NCBI GenBank assembly: GCA_026315105.1
Contig: CM048744.1
Span: 317,943,270-318,007,269, forward strand
DNA: 64,000 nucleotides
Reading direction: 5' to 3'
DNA from: Locusta migratoria
Lineage: Eukaryota; Arthropoda; Insecta; Orthoptera; Acrididae
Shown: positions 54,042 through 64,000 of the stretch, one piece after another
Numbering within the stretch: the first letter of the stretch is position 1
How the letters are laid out: each line of letters begins with the position of its first letter
Notes under the pieces: generated by a model
Told to the model about the DNA's origin: nothing
Databases searched by the model: none
The model's input: only the letters and a program-made list of their open reading frames with translations
Translations under genes and position numbers: made by a program

Positions 54042-55010
54042 AAAATGGAAATGGTACAGCACGAATTGAACAGCAATGTAATGAAGACTGTGTAACGATA
54101 AGATAATTTTGAAAAGGCAACTACAGTTGAAGTAAATAATTTAACGGACAGGATGGCGGGTTGTGAAATGGAGATAAAAGAATGTAGTGGGAGAATTGAT
54201 CAGGAAAAGGTGCAGCTACAGCAATAAATTGAGGAAGTGTGGGCAGAAATAGGTAATGCAAATGTTAGTCCACTTGTAAGTAATCTGTGGTTTTCATCTA
54301 AAAATAATAAGTGTTTTTCCAATTATGGCTATTACCACCTAGTAGATTTTCTTGCCACGTGTAAGGACGGATTTGTTAAGGGCATGAGTGACGAAGATAA
54401 CATTAAATTGGTAAAAAGAGAGCTTGAGGGTAGTGTGCAGTCGTGGGCTAATTTAAATAGTCATTTGTTCGAGACCTATGACCTATGACAAGTACTGGAG
54501 TGAAGCAAAGCAAATGCGGCTTCAAAACGAATTTCTTAACGGTCTAAATTTCAAGTATGGCAATGGTTCAATGCGCGAATTTTGTGTGTGTGAACTGAAT
54601 AAGTTCATGCATTCTAAATCGGCCACTGGGAGCTGTGACGTTAAAGAGGCGATTACCAGATGATTTTCAATGGGGTTTGATGCATAGTCCGACACAATCG
54701 ATTCATGAGTTTTTAGATTTTGTTGAAAAGTTGGAACGAGCATTAAAGTTTAACCAAAGCACGGTAACGGAAGAGGAAATGGTAATCAGAATTGGAACTA
54801 TAATAGTAATAATGGTAATTATTGGAACAATAGTAATAATGGTAACTTCCGGAATCAACACAATTACAATGGTAAACATGGGAATAAATTATATGAAGTT
54901 CAAGGCAGTGGGAATTATCAGGAGAGAAATCACGGAAGGGAACATAGTGATATGCGATCGGGAACTGAGAAATGCCGCATCTCATGTGCGGGGATGGTGA
55001 AACAAACCGG
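54042..55010 (+). pseudogene. LTR retroelement gag-like region
   Basis: Plus strand. Frames in order: coiled-coil-like VEVNNLTDRMAGCEMEIKEC (54130-54190), then YHLVDFLATCKDGFVKGMSD, VKRELEGSVQSWANLNSHLF, YWSEAKQMRLQNEFLNGLNF and MREFCVCELNKFMHSKSA, RRLPDDFQWGLMHSPTQSIH and FLDFVEKLERALKFNQ (to about 54765). A low-complexity Asn/Gly-rich stretch follows at 54780-54900. The word order is that of Gag proteins of insect Ty3/gypsy-like elements, whose product packages the element RNA. At least three stops or shifts (about 54085, 54225, 54490, 54660) break it. The first codons (MEMVQHELNS) span the RTE target duplication, so the LINE landed at the start of this gene. Confidence 0.75.
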
Positions 55011-55077
55011 CGATAGATAGGACACCGAACTGTGATAATTTTGTGGGAAATAGATGTGATAGGGGCAGAAGGAAGTT

Positions 55078-56266
55078 GTGGAAATATGTGTGATAGATAA
55101 ATCCGTAAAAGCTGGTAATTTAAAACAGCGTGGCCGTCAGAGAAATCAAAATTATTTTGTGCAATCATTTGGATCAGATGAAGATATGGGTTTACAAGAA
55201 CTATTTTGTGAAGAGAGAATGAGTCATGGAGTGAATGAATGTACGGTAAATAGTTCTAAGTCTTAGAAAGGGTATGAGGAAAATTTGAATTTGGTGGAGC
55301 TGAAATGTGCAGAAAATTTCGAGAATTTATTGAACAGTAGCGACAAATGGACCTATGTGTGTACTAAAATTAGTGTATTTGAGGCGCTCGATGTAAGTGG
55401 TGAATTTTGTGAAGGCATCGTAGCTAAGGGGTCGCCAGCTGGTAGCAATTTAAGTGGTAAATTGGCGGATGTGAGTACAGTTGATAGGGAAAATGGCGTA
55501 GCATTGGTCTCGTCGCCTGATGATGAATTGTATTATGTATGTGGCATGATAGGTGATCTATTGTTGAAGGGAAATGAAATAAGTGAGACATGTGGTAAAT
55601 TTGAAGCTACTGAGATAGATTCTACTGAGGAAGGAATTTGCGCCTTTATTTATGTCGATGAAGATGATCCAATAGCTCTCGATGGGATTATGAATTGTGA
55701 AAGGAAGGTGATGGATGAAAGTGTTGATGCTACATTAAAGGAACCATTGTCTGTAATGAAGGAAGGAAAGTCTAATATTGGTAAAACGTAATATTTTTGG
55801 GGAAAATTTGATGTGGGTTACAGATGCAGATGTGAAACTGAAATCGTCAAATAACGAGTGTACTAAAGTTATGAATGAGGAGCGATGCAGTACCGATGTA
55901 GTACACAGTGATAGTTTGGAAGTAGATTTGAATAGCTCTGTGTTCAATGATAAATCGGCGGAGATAAATGATATATGTAATAAGGTTTTAAGTGAATCGG
56001 CTGAATTCGATAATGCTGTTTGTGATTGTGAGATATTTGGAAAGAACGATGATATATGTGAGGAAGATATCGGATGTTCTGAAAATAATTATGTGAATGA
56101 AGCAGCTATTATAGTAACTTTTCCTATTCATGAAAGCAATTTGGAGATCGACAAGGGCAGAGATGCAGAGGAGTTAAATGTATATAATTTGTGGGATCAA
56201 TTTGCGAAGGGAAGAAAAGTGACAGCATTATTAATGACAATTATGGTGAGTTGGGAGAAGGGGTAA
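55078..56266 (+). pseudogene. Acidic linker region between gag and protease
   Basis: Three frames (55078-55266, 55285-55791, 55778-56266) in one orientation. They encode Ser-, Asp-, Glu- and Cys-containing sequence such as ICAFIYVDEDDPIALDG and FGKNDDICEEDIGCSENN. No known domain or membrane segment is visible. Frames two and three overlap by 14 bp, which fits a single protein split by a small indel. Its position between gag and protease suggests a polyprotein linker of about 400 residues. Function unknown. Confidence 0.55.
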
Positions 56267-56547
56267 ACGTTGATTGGTTTGGCAAAGTGAACGCGAATTT
56301 TCTGTTACTGACTGGCGGTGGTATGGTAAGATTTTAAAGTCTATGTTACCGCACTTATGTGTTAAAGAAAATTTTAAAATAGCAAGGGAACCTGAAAGAA
56401 AAAAAGGCGAATAAGGAGCATACAGGGAATTTAAGGCATTATTTTATTGGAACGATGAAATTTAAGGGTGGACTAAAGTTTTGTGTACTATTGGTATGGA
56501 AGAAAAGGGGAGAGAAATTGAGAATGACTTGTTACATGAAGATCTTC

Positions 56548-57013
56548 AGATAGGGAAGACCAGATTGTTGTACAATCAATAGTTGAGATAGATGTTAGAA
56601 AAGCAAGAGTAAATGTACTTCTGGATTGGGAAAGTAACATATCAGCAGTGTCAGAAAGTTTTCTGACCAGAATAAAGAACAAACAGTTAGCTATATTCCC
56701 AGTAAATAACGTAACTATTAAGACAGCTACAGGGGGAAAGAGTAAGCCCATCAGGCAGGAGATGAGTTTAGAATTTAAATGTTGTGGATACGATTTTAAT
56801 ATAAGATGTTTTGTGATAAGTGGGTTGGTGAGAGATGTCATATTAGGTTCATATTTTCGATGTAAATATAAAACAACTCTCAACTATGTAAAAAGATATC
56901 TCAAGTTTGAAGTAGAAGGAATAAGACGAAAGGTTAAATTCAGAATCTTATTAACTGGGCAGCAATGTGTTGCCCATATTGTAATGACTGGGGTAGAGAA
57001 GAAGAATAACTGA
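56548..57013 (+). pseudogene. Retropepsin-like (aspartic protease) region
   Basis: A continuous plus-strand frame: IVVQSIVEIDVRKARVNVLL, then LLDWESNISAVSESF at the active-site position, ATGGKSKPIRQEMSLEF, and CFVISGLVRDVILGSYF at the second conserved block (usually ILG-D). Length and order fit a retroviral-type protease, which cleaves the Gag-Pol polyprotein. The usual D-T/S-G triad reads D-W-E, so the enzyme is probably inactive. No reverse transcriptase follows: the next 2.9 kb has no RT motif. Confidence 0.7.
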
Positions 57014-59963
57014 AATATTTGCTATGGTTGCTTATTTCAGTGTATTTGTGTTTACTATATAAGAATTTTGAGGGAGATTTATGTGTTTATTGTAGGTTGT
57101 CTAAAACTAGTTGCTATGCTGTGGAGAACAAAGAAGAATTGTGTGGGCGCATTTGGTGCATGGAGGTCGTCAATTTGATGGGATAATGTTGATGAAAATG
57201 ATTTATTAAATGTTTCTATAATTTGTGGTTTAAAAATAGGAGGATAGTTGTCAGAATTGTGGTATTATTTTACAGAGTGTTGTCGCACAAATTTTGGTGC
57301 GAGGAGGTCGGATTAATTTCTCAGTAAAAGAGATGTGATGATTTGAGAATTGCAGCGTATTGAAAATTGTAAGAAGGATCTTAGTGACGAGTGGTTTATA
57401 TATGGTTTGATATGGAAATTTAATTTGTGTTTAATATTATGGGATTAAAAAGTGTTGTAATTTGGGTATAATTTAACCGGGAAAGCTTTGCAAGGGAAGT
57501 AATGGTTTGTTGCTTTGACTATCTGTTGCAGAAACAAAAACTACTATAGGGTGAACATGTTTTCTTGCGGGAACATGCACAGACGGATGGTAAAAGAAAT
57601 ATTTATTATTTGTAAGTTTATAGTGTTTTATTGCATTGCTGTTGAAGAGTGTGTATCGATTCCACTGGGGGGAATGCGTTAAAAGCTGGAACCTTGGGGA
57701 TTTGGTTGAGTTTCTATATATTAGCAGCTATACCGTAGTCGAATTTTGACAGGTGTTTTCATTCCGTCCGGTGGAATCGGTTGCAGTCACATACATTCCG
57801 ACAAGGTACGACGCTGGCGGAGAGTTGGTGACCGTGCTGTGGACGGTGAAACCACATCGTTGGAAGGAAGAAGGGCCAGGGTGCGTTAAAGAGATATTTG
57901 CCGAATGAAATTAGTGTGCTCCGCACCATAGGAACATATACTTATCTGGGCATGTAATTAATATGCCATAAAATTTATAATTTATGTTACTTTAGATTTA
58001 AATCTTATACATGACGCGCAAATTGTACTCTGGTTCATACGCCACTACAGTTTCATACACTTTGTTGTGGCACAGTAGTGGGTAATAATTTTAAAGTTTT
58101 TATTAATTTAAGAGAAAATGGTAAAAAAATGTGGTGCTACTTGACATGATAATTCGGCAGGCAAATGTATCATATCAAGTGGAGGTGTGTGACATTACAG
58201 ATACAGGATTGTTTACTTGTGTAAGGCGGGTTTTGTCAGGCTGTTGGGTTCCCCAGCCGTCCGGCTAACAGTTTGGACCTAGTGAATGGTAAACAGGTAG
58301 TTAGCATTTTCCTGATCTGCTCGGAAACCGGAAACGACGCTTTTGGCTGAACGAGGGCGGCTCTCCCAGATTTCAACTGAAATACAATATAGCCACAAAC
58401 ATTATTCTAAAAATCCATATAAAATTAGGGTGGATGGATTTAGGAGACTTGTGAGAATCAAACGCCGTAATTACAATTTCAATATCCCTTACAGGTAAAA
58501 AGCCGATAAATTTCACTACTATAATAATGATATTATAAGACTTATATTTCCAATTATTGATACGTAGTGTTTATCAGTAACAGTTTAAAAAGCAAATGGA
58601 CACCATTGCACCACGCTACCTATCTTAAAAGACGCAGCACGTTATTTCCGTATTCTTTCAATAAACTTTGTTTTACTCTCTTCTTCTGCTTTTTGTTGAG
58701 GTAGTAATATTCTCGTGTCAGAACCTAGATTCCGCCACATAAACACAAAACATGAACCCAGAAAAGCGCATTACATTTATATATGTATTTTATTATATTT
58801 AATATTATTCTCAGCAACGTTCATTTTATGTAGCAGACTGCCTCTTAAATGTTTCATGGCGAACTAAAAATAGTAGATATGTAGCAGATAATTTATATAT
58901 AAACAATTGTTTTTATTTGTGGACAGAACTGAATATATTTGTATAAAAAGCCAAGATAAATAAAATATTAATTGTGTAACTATATTTCGACGCCAGCAGT
59001 ATATTTGAACGGTGACACATCACGCTTAATAGCTACCTGAGCAAAGAGCTTCAGTCTCAACCGTTTGTAGAATTGTTAAATATATATTTGTTTGTTAAAT
59101 GTAAACAACGTTTGTAGGAAGGTGGCCAATGCATTTAATTCTGTGATATTCATATGTGTAATATTTTGAAAGGGAAATTGTATTTTAAATATGAGGCGTT
59201 AGGATGCGCGGAAGGATAAGATTTTGGGAGCAGGGAGAGCATGCTTGGGAAGGGTCTCGTAAGTTGGACGTAGTGGTGAAAGGTTGTGACGCTGGGCAGT
59301 CTGAAGCCGTGTTACGAAGTTGTGATTTGAAGAGTTAGGCATGTGTGGACTTAGAAAATTTCCGGTCTGTGACTGCAGAACTTAGTCTCTGGGTGAAAAG
59401 TGATAAACTATGCACGGTAGTAGGGCTGTGGGACTACGATAATTCAGCAATCGTGTACTCACGTGATGACAAACTGTGTGTTATAAGAAATAATTAATCG
59501 TGGATTAATTTAGAACTGCAATGTTCGGCTGACTTCACTATTTTATGAGTGATAATTTGGAACTTTTACTCTCGAGTGCTTGTGGTACTTATTGTGCCTC
59601 TCATGAACAATAGTTGGAGAAATATTCAGTTATTTACCGATGTATAAAGTAGGACCACCTCCGCATTTTATGTCCAAAAAGAGTAATAATCTCTATTCAT
59701 AACGAATTACTTCGTGAGTGAATCACGTTTTTAACTTAGAATCCATTTCGTTGGTTATTCAGAGGTTTAATTTATGTTTGTTAAATTATATTTTCACGTC
59801 ATCATATGCAGATTGATAGACTAGCTAAATTACAGGTTAATTATTGATCCTTTATAAACAGATTGGGTAGCTGTTTAGGGCATAGTAGCTGACATACATA
59901 TATCACCCCTATGAAAAGAGGCCATAAACATTTTACTACCCCGAGTTATGAATTCCGTAATTC
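57014..59963. other. Unassigned 2.9 kb, possible retroelement remainder
   Basis: No RT, integrase or envelope motif found in any frame. A G-rich tract (CTGGGGGGAATG, about 57665-57676) could be a polypurine tract, but I could not find paired LTRs. The rest is AT-rich. Confidence 0.4.
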
Positions 59964-60257
59964 TTATTGGTGAATACCAATAGGAAGGTCGCAAGCTAAC
60001 ACACCAACTACTCCTGTTTCTCCTGTGATGGGTCTGTCACGCATCCGTTTACCTGCCTCTACCATACCTGTTGTACATAGTTTTTCGTTGGTGTTTTCAA
60101 ACATGCGGCGCGTCGAATGGTTTCTGTCTGAGTACCGTACTGCATACAATCTGCAGGCCTCAGCTGCATTTTTTCTACACTCGCCATAGATGATTATCAT
60201 TTCTGCCATTTCAGAGTTACAGTAAAACATTTTCACAGTTCTTACAACACTGTACAC
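59964..60257 (-). pseudogene. DUF4817-like HTH fragment
   Basis: A 97-codon minus-strand frame: EMAEMIIIYGECRKNAAEAC, RLYAVRYSDRNHSTRRMFEN, KLCTTGMVEAGKRMRDRPIT. The IYGECxxNxxEAxRLYxxRxPxRxHPxR pattern is the helix-turn-helix-like DUF4817 domain found in many arthropod transposon-associated genes. No catalytic domain follows. It may bind DNA; it is probably a transposon leftover. Confidence 0.7.
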
Positions 60258-60473
60258 ACTGTTGTACTTACGACCTGCTTAAAATTCTTTAGATTCCCAT
60301 TTTACTACTGTGATTTCTTCTGTTCTTAATTGTACTGTACAGTGCACTATCACAGACGTCTGGTAACACAACGTACAACACTTATTCTGAGTACAACGAC
60401 TAATTCATAATAACAGTAACAAGAGAGCGTAGCATGGAGACACGGAGGCAACTAGGACAAACCAAAACATTGT

Positions 60474-60523
60474 TCAAATGTTTGTATAGCTTATGGGATT
60501 TAACATCGGGGTCATCAGTCCCT
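60474..60523 (-). mobile_element. SINE-A fragment (3' part only)
   Basis: TTCAAATGTTTGTATAGCTT, ATGGGATTTAAC and GGGGTCATCAGTCCCTAA. Head and most of the body are absent. Confidence 0.85.
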
Positions 60524-60654
60524 AACAAAAAGCATTGCATTACAGCCAAACTTGTAAACACTGTAGTCTTCGTAAACACACCTCTACAGATGCTGATCGC
60601 TGATCATCGATCTTGTTTGTTACCACACGGCTGAACTGCTGAGGAGTTACTCGA

Positions 60655-61167
60655 GAGCCGCGGTGGAGTAGCCGAGCGGTCTAAGGCGCCTCGCTGTGGA
60701 GCACCCGGTTGCTCGCTGTCGGAGGTTTGAGTCCTTACTGGGGCATGTGTGTGTGTGTTGTCCTTAGGTTATTTTACCTTAGTGTAAGTAGTTCGTTGCG
60801 CCTCGGTTGCACATTGGTAAAGTGCCACACTACAAATCCAAAGATCGCGGGTTCGATCACCCCTATGTCCTAGGATTTTTAACTCTCACTTTCCACTTCT
60901 TTCACCTCTGAAAAATAGCGAGTAGCACCGTGGTTCGAAACCCACGTTAAACTGTAGGTCCCCCTATAACTGGCTGGGTAAGTCAGTTCGAAGGTCGGAG
61001 GAAGGCATCGGCATACCACCTCCAAACAGGACCATGCCTGGTAAAGCAGTGTGGTGTTCAAACCAATCTTCGGATTGGTGACTACTTCACCTTTTTTAAG
61101 TATTTCGTAAGCTACGGACTGATGAACACGCAGTTTGGTCCGATAGATTTACAAACATTTGAACATT
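60655..61167 (+). mobile_element. SINE-B interrupted by SINE-C
   Basis: The left part (60655-60795) has the Leu-like head TAGCCGAGCGGTCTAAGGCG and B box GGAGGTTTGAGTCC. The right part (61098-61167) has CTACGGACTGATGAACACGC and the ACAAACATTTGAACATTT tail. Together they make one complete SINE-B. Confidence 0.92.
60796..61097 (+). mobile_element. SINE-C nested in SINE-B
   Basis: A complete plus-strand copy. The head has TGCACATTGGTAAAGTGCC (A-box region) and CGGGTTCGATCACCC (B box). The body has CCTAGGATTTTTAACTCTCA and AACTGGCTGGGTAAGTCAGT. Flanks AAGTAGTTCG at 60786-60795 and AAGTATTTCG at 61098-61107 are a target duplication with one mismatch. Confidence 0.9.
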
Positions 61168-61225
61168 TTTGAGTTACTCAAGCGTAAGTTTTGGTTACAA
61201 TAACTCTGAATGTAATTAACATTTT

Positions 61226-61423
61226 CCGGCCGCGGTGTCCGAGGTGACTAAGGCGCTCCAGTCACGGTCTGCACGGCCACTACGGTCGGGGGTTCGAATC
61301 CCCCCTCGGGCATGGATGTTTGTGCCGTCCTAGTTCGTAAGTATTTCATAAGTAGTTTGTAAGTTTAGGGGCTGATGACCCCGTAATTAAGTCCCATAGA
61401 CTATACAAACATTTGAACCTTTG
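61226..61423 (+). mobile_element. SINE-A, full length, 12-bp TSD
   Basis: Complete plus-strand copy between AATTAACATTTT at 61214-61225 and 61424-61435. Confidence 0.97.
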
Positions 61424-61645
61424 AATTAACATTTTACATTACTTAAGGATGTTTTACTATTTTCATTTGTGCTAAAAATAATAATAAGTATCAATTAAAA
61501 CACTTGTTTGTGTTTAAAAAAACATACTTCCGTGCATATTTAATGGTTTGTGTTAACTAATTACACCAACCTCTCTCCTCACTTTCGGTCTGCGGAATAT
61601 TTGTTGTGGTTTACGACATATTCCCAATGGTAAAGTTAGGTGACT

Positions 61646-61648
<3 letters not shown>

Positions 61649-61682
<34 letters not shown>

Positions 61683-61692
61683 ATATATATAT
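61649..61692. repeat. (CA)n then (TA)n microsatellite
   Basis: About 16 CA units followed by TATATATATA. Confidence 0.95.
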
Positions 61693-61856
61693 AATGCGTT
61701 TATAACCCAGCTGCCATCATGTCGCGAAAACTAATACTGAACATGTGAGTTGTGCATTAGAGTGATCCGAATGAACTGGTGGAACGATTGCTCCTGTTAC
61801 TAACGTCCAAGGGAGCTGGGAATACATCTCACGATAATGAAATAATTTCTAAGTCC

Positions 61857-61970
61857 GCCTTATTGTTGTTTGTGTCCGCCATCTTGTTTATGTGTGCCAC
61901 CGCCGCCATATTGTTTTAATGTTTGCTATCTTGTTGTTTATGTCCGCCATACTGTTGTATGACAACAGTG
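61857..61970. repeat. CCGCCAT/TTGTT minisatellite-like region
   Basis: TGTCCGCCAT occurs at about 61871 and 61940, with variants GCCGCCATATTGTTT and TTGCTATCTTGTTG between. Irregular repeats of roughly 30 bp. Confidence 0.6.
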
Positions 61971-62019
61971 AGGTAGGCTAGCAGACGGTCAAAGGTTCAC
62001 ATTCTCTTCTGACCCCTTC

Positions 62020-62890
62020 CCCCGGCTGATCCAGAAGAACATAAAAATTCCCATCCTGCAAGTGACGCTGATATTGATGAAGCCATTGCTAGGGCAATAT
62101 ATACTTCAGCAACTCCACTGTCTATGGTGAATTGGAAATACTGTTGGGAATCATTTCAGAAACATTGCAGAAACTGTGGCCCACTTTTGAGCCTCCTTTC
62201 TGCCGAAAATAAACATGTGAAGACGTTTGTCACATAGAAGTTGGGGCGCTCAACTGTTGTTGCAATGATTTCGGATGGATGTATCAGGGAACAGTTCGTT
62301 AACTTCATCATCGAAAGAGAAGATGCACAGTATATGGCTTCACAACTAATGGAAGTCGTTCGTGAAACTGGTGCGGAGAGGTTCATAGCAGTGGTCACAG
62401 ACAATGCGCGAAATATGCGTGCTGCGGGGAATATAGTAGAGGAGCAATATACACACATGTCCTGCAATTGTTGCGCACCAAATACATTCAACTTAGTAAT
62501 AAAGGACACAATGTCATTGAGAACGCTAGAAGAGTGCTTCAATGTAGCGAAGAAAATAGTAAAATTATTTAAGGAGCGTCATATCCCCCTTGCTTTGTTG
62601 ACAACAAAACAAAGAGAAAAATATGGTCACACTTTTGTGACACTAAAGCTTCCATCACTAATCCGTTGGGGAGGTACAGTGGTTTGTTTGGACATTAAGA
62701 ATACACAGGCTGTGTTAGAAACAACTGTTTGTCCAAATGTGCAGTGCGACAAAGCACTTAAATCTTCTGTGTTAGCAGACGAAAGGTGGTAGCGGTTCAA
62801 GGAGGCATGGCGTATCTTGCGACCTGAAGCCATACACAACGTTGAAGTCGATAATGCTGTACTTTCGGATGTACAATTGACAGCAAAAAA
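62020..62890 (+). pseudogene. hAT-family transposase fragment
   Basis: Plus strand, at least two frames. First part (62030-62235): DADIDEAIARAIYTSATPLS and a decayed continuation to a stop. Second part (62241-62792): ERFIAVVTDNARNMRAAGNI (conserved TDNAxNM with catalytic Asp), HMSCNCCAPNTFNLVIKD, CFNVAKKIVKLFKERHIPLA and LPSLIRWGGTVVC. This is the DUF659 to catalytic-core part of a hAT transposase. The N-terminal BED finger and the C-terminal dimerisation region are missing. After 62792 the reading continues in another frame with ILRPEAIHNVEVDNAVLSDV. Confidence 0.85.
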
Positions 62891-63585
62891 TGTGGATCAC
62901 TGCTGAATGCAATCATCATGACGTAGCTGTGTTGCAGGTCCTCTAATCACCAAACCCCTGTGGATTACAGTCGTTCGACTATACACAGTGGATACCATAA
63001 GAAGCAGTAGAGCACGTTGGTCCTTATGGCAGTTAGTCCACATATAATTTAATACCGTCATACAAAAAAATTAGAATACAAGTTATTAGAGACGAGATAG
63101 CAACGTAAATTCAATTTAGTTACAATAAGTAACAAATCGGATACCTTATCAAACTCACTCAATGGCAGGATGAGTTTTTGTTCTTGTTCTGAATTTGAAC
63201 GCAATGTTAACCAATAAAAGCTTGCGTTTCTGTTCGAGACTCGATTAGATGTAAAACATTGACGTTTTTATTAGTATCGGTTTACAAGGCCAATGCCCGA
63301 ATCCATAAATGTATGGTTAACTTTAGCATTGCACCAGGAATTGCATCAAGTTCAGATTGTTGTTGAGAGGTAACCACTAAAGGTATATAATGCAGTGCAA
63401 CTCACAGGTGTCAAACGTCAGAAAATTGTGGAATAGCACGCAGAAACTATATGAATCGTTAACTATGCACGATCACACGTCAGATATTAAATACATTCAC
63501 AAATAGCACTATATTTGAACTTGAAACGACGATACAATTGACTTTTTTCCCGGCAGGGACTGAAACCCGACACTATTTGCTATTT

Positions 63586-63647
<62 letters not shown>

Positions 63648-64000
63648 GAAATATTTACTGTTTTCTCACCATTAGTGGGATGTGCTAGAAGTAGCGCAAT
63701 AAATAACATTGTGCTGCCTGGGACTCGCAACCCGCGCTTCTCGTCACCATTGACCTCAGACGACATGGTAACAACTCTCCCATTCTTGTTCACTAGTAAT
63801 TAGGATCGCGCCGTTCGTAGAGACCTGGAGGGGTTTGGCACTTTGATAGGATAGGATGTTTTGGGCGCACAACAATGGCACTCTGAGGAAACAACGAAAA
63901 CTAATCCAACTTTGTTCTAGTCAGTAGCGAATGGCCACATGTAATGTTGATTTGAAGCACGCCACAGTCGTAAATTCTTTACTTGGAACTACTGGAAGTG
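62891..64000. other. Unassigned, with (TA)n
   Basis: Contains a (TA)n microsatellite of about 54 bp at 63591-63644. No gene or element recognised. Confidence 0.5.

Noticed and set aside
57600..59960. 3' LTR of the gag-protease element
   Set aside because: A G-rich tract is present but no matching 5' LTR or TG/CA bounded pair was found.
63590..63793. Minus-strand frame ending in a Tyr/Ile repeat
   Set aside because: Translation of (TA)n.
1..64000. CRISPR array, bacterial operon or rRNA
   Set aside because: No regularly spaced short repeats, no ribosome-binding-site-led gene runs and no rRNA core sequences were seen.

Overview
This window looks like intergenic or intronic DNA from a large, repeat-packed arthropod genome, most probably an orthopteran of the grasshopper/locust type. 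The reasons are a very high density of tRNA-Leu-headed SINEs, several clades of non-LTR retrotransposons (LINEs), Tc1, mariner and hAT relics, spliced-gene signals rather than operons, and long AT-rich stretches with no coding potential. There are no bacterial genes, no rRNA genes, no CRISPR array and no credible stand-alone tRNA gene; every tRNA-like sequence I found heads a SINE or is a remnant of one.

The only feature I would offer as a host gene is one minus-strand first coding exon at 8076-8282. It has a strong start context, 69 codons, and an exact AAG/GTACGT donor. It sits in a GC-rich island (about 8040-8740) and its downstream exons would lie to the left, probably outside the window. 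Its product is not recognised.

Layout. 1-8010: decayed LINEs on both strands, a Lys-type SINE, a Tc1-like pseudogene and a Tc1-derived fold-back element (4945-6402). 8040-8740: GC island with the host exon. 8745-22800: SINEs of four families, LINE tails and much unassigned AT-rich DNA. 22800-28550: three LINEs, two of them hit by SINEs inside coding sequence. 28700-36735: SINEs, mariner pieces, a GC-rich terminal-inverted-repeat element nested in a mariner, and a LINE C-terminus. 36740-45600: an interrupted RTE-like LINE copy (+), a Tc1 fragment, a second long RTE copy (-) and a split LINE. 47422-50625: a SINE, a 1.5-kb inverted-repeat structure carrying a transposase-like C-terminus, and an unnamed dispersed gene relic. 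50751-54041: a complete RTE-like LINE with a 10-bp target-site duplication, inserted into the start of a gag-protease retroelement (54042-57013). 57014-64000: mostly unassigned, with a DUF4817-like fragment, nested SINEs and a hAT transposase relic.

The elements interact mainly by nesting. SINE copies carry target-site duplications that date them after the LINEs they interrupt. The main items for a second look are the two fold-back structures in which transposase C-terminal halves lie in inverted orientation (4945-6402, 47652-49148), the GC-rich TIR element inside a mariner (34988-36631), the nearly intact RTE copy, the shared 3' domain of two SINE families, and an inverted pair of a 16-bp tandem repeat 2.9 kb apart (30435-30493, 33333-33380). 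No cellular pathway can be reconstructed from this window.
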